A stretch of 8,646 nt of DNA from Candidatus Competibacteraceae bacterium (GTDB lineage Bacteria > Pseudomonadota > Gammaproteobacteria > Competibacterales > Competibacteraceae), in contig JAGRHM010000199.1 of NCBI GenBank assembly GCA_020445005.1, positions 1 through 8,646 of the forward strand, written 5' to 3'. Position numbers and translations under genes: made by a program. Numbering within the stretch: the first letter of the stretch is position 1; every line of letters starts with the position of its first letter. This document shows positions 5,308-8,646 of this stretch, one piece after another. The notes below the pieces were generated by a model. It did not search any database. It was not told where the DNA came from and saw only the letters and a program-made list of their open reading frames with translations.

Positions 5308-7956
5308 ATGATCCTGTGGGAAAATTTGCGAATGAAACTGATGACCGCCATAAATATTCTTCTGGTGAGCGCGATGCTGACGTTCTCGCCGCTGGTCTGC
5401 AGCGGAGAGAACGCTGATTTCCGGTCAGCGCTGTTATCGTCTCCAAAGCAGGGATATATCCTGCGCGGAGTCATTCAGCCCGCGACTGGCGCTGCCGTAG
5501 ATAACGATGTCAACGATCCAAATGCGTTCTATCAATCCAACGACACGGTGTCCAGCGCGCAAGAGATTACCAATCCTGTCACGCTCAGTGGGTACGTCAA
5601 CCAGCCGGGCAGCGGTCCAGCCGGTCGTTCCCGGGGTAGGGGCGATACAGTAGATGTATACAAAGTCAAGTTGCTGGCGGGCCAAACTGTCAGTCTGTTT
5701 ATCGCCGGCGATGGCTTGCATGATGATCTGGATTTGGGCCTTTATGACCTTAAGGGCCAATTACTGGATATGTCATCCGGCCTGGATCGGGTTGAATCAC
5801 TGGTTGTTGAGACGAGTGGCGATTACCTGATTGCCGTGGCGGCAGCCGCTGGCGCATCCAATTACACGCTGACTTTAGGTCAATCCTTGGCGGTTGCGAG
5901 TCATGACATGCGGCTGAGCGCTGCATTCATGCCGGGCGAGGCGGTGGTGCATTTCCGCGAGGGGCTGGCAACGGCGGCGCATGGAACCTGGGTGCGCGCC
6001 CAGGCGCGGGGATTGACCGCGCGCAGTCGGCAGGAACCCGGGGAACGCAACCGGTTGCTTCGATTAAACGACTGGCGAGGGATTCAATCCCCATCGCGTC
6101 CCGCTTGCGCGCTGCCGGCGGTACTGCCGGACGCCTCAGCGTCCGTCGATGCGGATGTTGAAGCCAGACTGGAAACTTTGTGCATGGTCAAGTCATTGAG
6201 TCTGGATCCGGACGTGGCAAGCGCCACGTTGAATTATCTGCGCCAACCGCTGTTCGTTCCCAACGACCCACTGTACCGTTTCCAGTGGCATTATCCACAA
6301 ATCAATCTGCCACAGGCTTGGGACTTGACGACCGGCGCCGACACGATTGTCGCCGTGGTGGATACGGGGGTGGCGCTGGGACACCCGGACCTGCAAGGAC
6401 AACTGATTACCGGCTATGACTTCATCAGCAACCGGGCCAATGCACTGGATGGCGACGGCATCGATCCCGATCCCAATGATGTGGGGGATCGCAGCAATCC
6501 GGATGGCAGCAGTTCCTTCCATGGCACCCATGTGTCCGGCACGGTGGCGGCGGCCACAAATAATCAGACTGGAGGCGCCGGCGTGGCCTTTGGCGCCAAG
6601 ATCATGCCGCTGCGGGCCATCGGCAGATTTGGCGGCTCTTCATACGATATTGAACAGGCGGTGCGTTACGCTGCCGGGTTGCCTAATGATTCGGGGACGG
6701 TTCCGCCGCGCCGCGCTGATGTCATCAATCTCAGCCTGGGATCGACCGCCAGCTCATCTGCGGACCGCGCCGCTTATGCGCAAGCCCGCACTGCTGGAGT
6801 GGTCATTGTCGCCGCCGCCGGCAACAGCGCCAATAGCACCCCCCTTTATCCAGCCAGTTACCCAGGGGTCATCTCGGTCAGTGCAGTGACGATCAATAAA
6901 ACGCTGGCGCCCTATTCCAGCTTCGGCCCAAACATTGACGTCGCAGCGCCCGGCGGCAGCACGGCGACCGATGTGAATGGCGATGGCAAGCCGGATGGCG
7001 TGTTAAGCACGGCCGCCAATGACGTCAATGACACGCTGGTTTATGATTATCCGATCTGGCAAGGCACGTCTATGGCGACCCCGCACGCTGCGGGCGTTAT
7101 TGCGCTGATGAAAGCGCTCGCGCCGAATCTGACGCCCGATGACATCGATAACCTGTTGGCCAGTGGATCGCTCACCGACGATCTGGGCGCGGTAGGTCGG
7201 GACAATCGGTTTGGTTATGGTCTGCTGAATGCCAATAAAGCGGCGATTGCCGCCGCCAATAGCGGTGGCCAGCCTGTTGATCCGGTCCCGGTCCTGGCGG
7301 TTAACCCCACGGCGCTGAACTTTGGCATTGTCTCAAACCAGCAATCGCTGACCGTATTCAATGCAGGCCTCGGCGATTTGACGGTGAATCCGCCCACCGA
7401 GGATTCCGGCGGCTGGCTGATGATCGCCCCCGATGAGATTAACGCGAATGGGATGGGTTCGTATCAAGTATCGGTGAATCGGGATGGATTGGCGGATGGC
7501 GTTTACAGCGCCACTTTGACTTTTACGTCCAATGTCAACACCGCTGAGATCAAGGTCATCATGCAGGTTGCCAATAATCTGAGCGCAGGGGCGATTGGGC
7601 AGCAGTATGTCGTGCTGGTCAACATCAGAACCAGGCAATCAGTTTCCACGATGGCCCGGCGACAACCGGATGGCAGCTACGTTTACACATTGCGTGGTAT
7701 TCCTGCCGGGACTTATCAGATTTTCGCCGGTTCCGACGCCAATAATGATTTCTACATCTGCGACGCGGGAGAATCCTGTGGCGCCTATCTTACCCTGGAT
7801 GATCCGATCGCGCTCAGGGTCAGGCGGAATCGCCGAAATCTGAATTTTGTCAGCGGTTACACGTTGAATCTGGCCGATTTTCAGAGTGCGTCTACCAGCA
7901 GCAGACCTGGCCCGGTCGCGCGTCGCAAGGGTCGGGACTTGATAACAACGGACTGA
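5308..7956 (+). CDS. Secreted subtilisin-like (S8) serine protease with N-terminal PPC domain
   Basis: This is an 882-residue exported serine endopeptidase precursor. A Sec signal peptide (about 1-35) has its hydrophobic core at INILLVSAMLTFSPLV. A PPC-type beta domain follows at about 112-191 (GDTVDVYKVKLLAGQTVSLFIAG to YTLTLG). A propeptide-like segment starts PGEAVVHFREGL near 210. The peptidase domain spans about 315-645. Its triad is Asp352 in VVDTGVALGHPDLQG, His405 in HGTHVSG and Ser588 in GTSMATPHAAG, with oxyanion Asn506 in AAAGNSA; all are intact. Asp-rich, calcium-loop-like stretches occur at 381-399 and as DVNGDGKPD at 555-563. An Ig-like or BACON-like beta domain follows (about 662-757), then a terminal domain (about 758-860) with Cys818 and Cys824. 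No PEP-CTERM, autotransporter or T9SS sorting signal is visible, so type II secretion is the likeliest route. It is the only plus-strand gene here and is divergent from the TDT gene. Confidence 0.93.
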   Translation: MILWENLRMKLMTAINILLVSAMLTFSPLVCSGENADFRSALLSSPKQGYILRGVIQPATGAAVDNDVNDPNAFYQSNDTVSSAQEITNPVTLSGYVNQPGSGPAGRSRGRGDTVDVYKVKLLAGQTVSLFIAGDGLHDDLDLGLYDLKGQLLDMSSGLDRVESLVVETSGDYLIAVAAAAGASNYTLTLGQSLAVASHDMRLSAAFMPGEAVVHFREGLATAAHGTWVRAQARGLTARSRQEPGERNRLLRLNDWRGIQSPSRPACALPAVLPDASASVDADVEARLETLCMVKSLSLDPDVASATLNYLRQPLFVPNDPLYRFQWHYPQINLPQAWDLTTGADTIVAVVDTGVALGHPDLQGQLITGYDFISNRANALDGDGIDPDPNDVGDRSNPDGSSSFHGTHVSGTVAAATNNQTGGAGVAFGAKIMPLRAIGRFGGSSYDIEQAVRYAAGLPNDSGTVPPRRADVINLSLGSTASSSADRAAYAQARTAGVVIVAAAGNSANSTPLYPASYPGVISVSAVTINKTLAPYSSFGPNIDVAAPGGSTATDVNGDGKPDGVLSTAANDVNDTLVYDYPIWQGTSMATPHAAGVIALMKALAPNLTPDDIDNLLASGSLTDDLGAVGRDNRFGYGLLNANKAAIAAANSGGQPVDPVPVLAVNPTALNFGIVSNQQSLTVFNAGLGDLTVNPPTEDSGGWLMIAPDEINANGMGSYQVSVNRDGLADGVYSATLTFTSNVNTAEIKVIMQVANNLSAGAIGQQYVVLVNIRTRQSVSTMARRQPDGSYVYTLRGIPAGTYQIFAGSDANNDFYICDAGESCGAYLTLDDPIALRVRRNRRNLNFVSGYTLNLADFQSASTSSRPGPVARRKGRDLITTD

Positions 7957-7975
7957 GTGCTAGTTTTTGCGTTTT

Positions 7976-8000
7976 GCCCCTTCTCCTTCACGAGAGGGGC
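7976..8000. repeat. GC-rich hairpin after the protease gene
   Basis: GCCCCT and CTC on the left pair with GAG and AGGGGC on the right around a CTTCAC loop, with one bulged T; the stem is about 9 base pairs. It begins 20 bases after the protease stop. Neither strand has a T-run following it, so it is not a canonical intrinsic terminator. It may stabilise the 3' end of the mRNA, or be a dispersed palindromic repeat of the CCCTCTCC type. The rest of 7957-8075 holds nothing I can support. Confidence 0.4.
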
Positions 8001-8075
8001 GCGTAATGGCTCCGCATCAGTCTCATATTCAGATCAATGGGTTCAGCGTTGATGGGTGCGCATATCATGACGACC

Positions 8076-8303
8076 CTACTTTTGCTGTTGCTCTTTGACC
8101 CGGGCTAAATAACGATCCGACCAGCGCGCCAGGGCATAAATGGGATAGCCGATCACCATCACCGCCAGCAGGATACAGATGGTGAGCGCAGCAACCTTAG
8201 GTAAGCGATCCCACCAGGTGTTGATGAAGTAAACCAGTCCCCAGATCAACAGTCCGGTAATCCCCAGGGAACCCAGAAAAGCCAGAAGGTCGCTGCGTTG
8301 CAT
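8076..8303 (-). CDS. Small two-helix membrane protein, unknown function
   Basis: The predicted product has 75 residues and I do not recognise a named family. It has two hydrophobic segments, at about 7-27 (LAFLGSLGITGLLIWGLVYFI) and about 37-59 (VAALTICILLAVMVIGYPIYAL), joined by a short loop with two Trp residues. The C-terminal tail is charged (ARWSDRYLARVKEQQQK), which favours a cytoplasmic C-terminus by the positive-inside rule. This membrane-protein composition, rather than random shadow sequence, is the main reason to call it a gene. The ribosome site is weak (GGAATAA about 9 bases before ATG). It lies downstream of acs on the same strand, as small membrane proteins sometimes do, but an intrinsic terminator stands between them. 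It does not resemble YjcH as I recall that protein. Confidence 0.6.
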   Translation of the reverse strand: MQRSDLLAFLGSLGITGLLIWGLVYFINTWWDRLPKVAALTICILLAVMVIGYPIYALARWSDRYLARVKEQQQK

Positions 8304-8327
8304 GAATGTGTGTTATTCCATTGAATG

Positions 8328-8359
8328 AAAAACCCGGCTTCCCAAGGGCAACCGGGTTT
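8328..8359 (-). terminator. Intrinsic terminator downstream of acs
   Basis: AAACCCGG at 8330-8337 pairs perfectly with CCGGGTTT at 8352-8359 around a 14-base loop that itself contains CCC and GGG. Read on the minus strand, the stem ends in TTTTT. It lies about 100 bases after the acs stop and 25 bases before the start of the small membrane protein. It resembles the terminator at 973-998 in its AAACCCG stem. Confidence 0.75.
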
Positions 8360-8385
8360 GGAAAGGTCAACGTCCCCTCATCCTG

Positions 8386-8410
8386 TCTCCCCCGACAAGA
8401 ATGGGGGAGA
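8386..8410. repeat. GC-rich inverted repeat between acs and its terminator
   Basis: TCTCCCCC at 8386-8393 and GGGGGAGA at 8403-8410 are perfect 8-base complements around the 9-base loop GACAAGAAT. The left flank CCCCTCATCCTG resembles the CCCTCACCC-type dispersed intergenic palindromes known in many proteobacteria. There is no T-run, so it is not itself a terminator. It probably forms part of the acs 3' untranslated region. Confidence 0.5.
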
Positions 8411-8457
8411 GTTGACGGCAGGAATGCCAGCCGGACCAGGACGATTGAGAATGGATA

Positions 8458-8646
8458 TTACTTCACTGCCCGGTTATCCACCAGATCGGTGACGACATTC
8501 GGATCCGCCAGAGTGGAGGTATCGCCCAACGCATCTACTTCATTAGCTGCGATCTTGCGCAGAATGCGGCGCATGATCTTGCCGGAGCGGGGCTTGGGCA
8601 GGCCGGGCGCCCACTGGAGCGCGTCCGGCGAGGCGATCGGACCGCT
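8458..8646 (-). CDS. acs: Acetyl-CoA synthetase, C-terminal end (cut by window edge)
   Basis: AMP-forming acetyl-CoA synthetase activates acetate to acetyl-CoA in the cytoplasm. Only the last 62 codons plus stop are present, translated on the minus strand from the window edge to TAA at 8458-8460. They contain [20 protein letters not shown] followed by [14 protein letters not shown], the family's C-terminal signature. The Lys in SGKIMRR is the catalytic residue of the adenylation half-reaction and the known site of regulatory acetylation (Lys609 in E. coli). [15 protein letters not shown] matches the typical Acs tail. The whole enzyme is usually about 650 residues. A propionyl-CoA synthetase would share the core motif, but GDTSTLADP points to Acs. 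Confidence 0.93.
   Translation of the reverse strand, partial: SGPIASPDALQWAPGLPKPRSGKIMRRILRKIAANEVDALGDTSTLADPNVVTDLVDNRAVK

Noticed and set aside
6193..6889. Open frames on both strands inside the protease gene
   Set aside because: They overlap the intact catalytic domain, whose triad is in the main frame; the alternatives show no motifs.
7957..8075. Canonical intrinsic terminator for the protease gene
   Set aside because: A hairpin exists at 7976-8000 but no T-run follows on the plus strand; the T-rich bases lie before the stem instead.

Overview
The window looks like a chromosomal segment of a GC-rich gammaproteobacterium. The main reason is a CreB/CreC two-component pair that matches, from memory, the enterobacterial pair in length, domain order and several motifs, flanked by the housekeeping genes valS and acs. 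The style of the secreted protease and the lipoprotein would fit an environmental lineage, perhaps of the Competibacteraceae type, but that placement is a guess. Coding density is high and no gene-free stretch exceeds about 220 bases. No tRNA, rRNA, CRISPR array, transposase or phage gene was seen.

Layout. Every gene except one lies on the minus strand. At the left edge is the N-terminal 283 codons of valyl-tRNA synthetase (valS, cut by the window edge). Next come a two-repeat lipoprotein with an intrinsic terminator directly behind it, the sensor kinase creC, the response regulator creB, and a TDT/SLAC1-family channel or exporter. In transcription order the central block reads TDT channel, creB, creC. 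A short AT-rich divergent intergenic region then separates it from the only plus-strand gene, a large secreted subtilisin-like (S8) protease. At the right edge are a 75-residue two-helix membrane protein and the last 62 codons of acetyl-CoA synthetase (acs, cut by the edge), both on the minus strand and separated by an intrinsic terminator.

How the parts may work together. CreBC in enterics responds to growth in minimal media and to carbon metabolism, including acetate metabolism. Here it sits downstream of an anion channel-type gene and within 3.5 kb of acs, so a loose carbon or organic-anion theme is possible but unproven. The TDT gene has the best promoter in the window: a consensus TATAAT with a 17-base spacer. 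A perfect 8-4-8 inverted repeat lies on its predicted transcription start, which strongly suggests a dedicated repressor that is not encoded in the window.

I found no new defence system or mobile system. The points most worth a second look are the operator at the TDT promoter, the N-terminal placement of the PPC domain in the protease, the altered G1 box in CreC, the internally duplicated lipoprotein, and a few unexplained hairpins.
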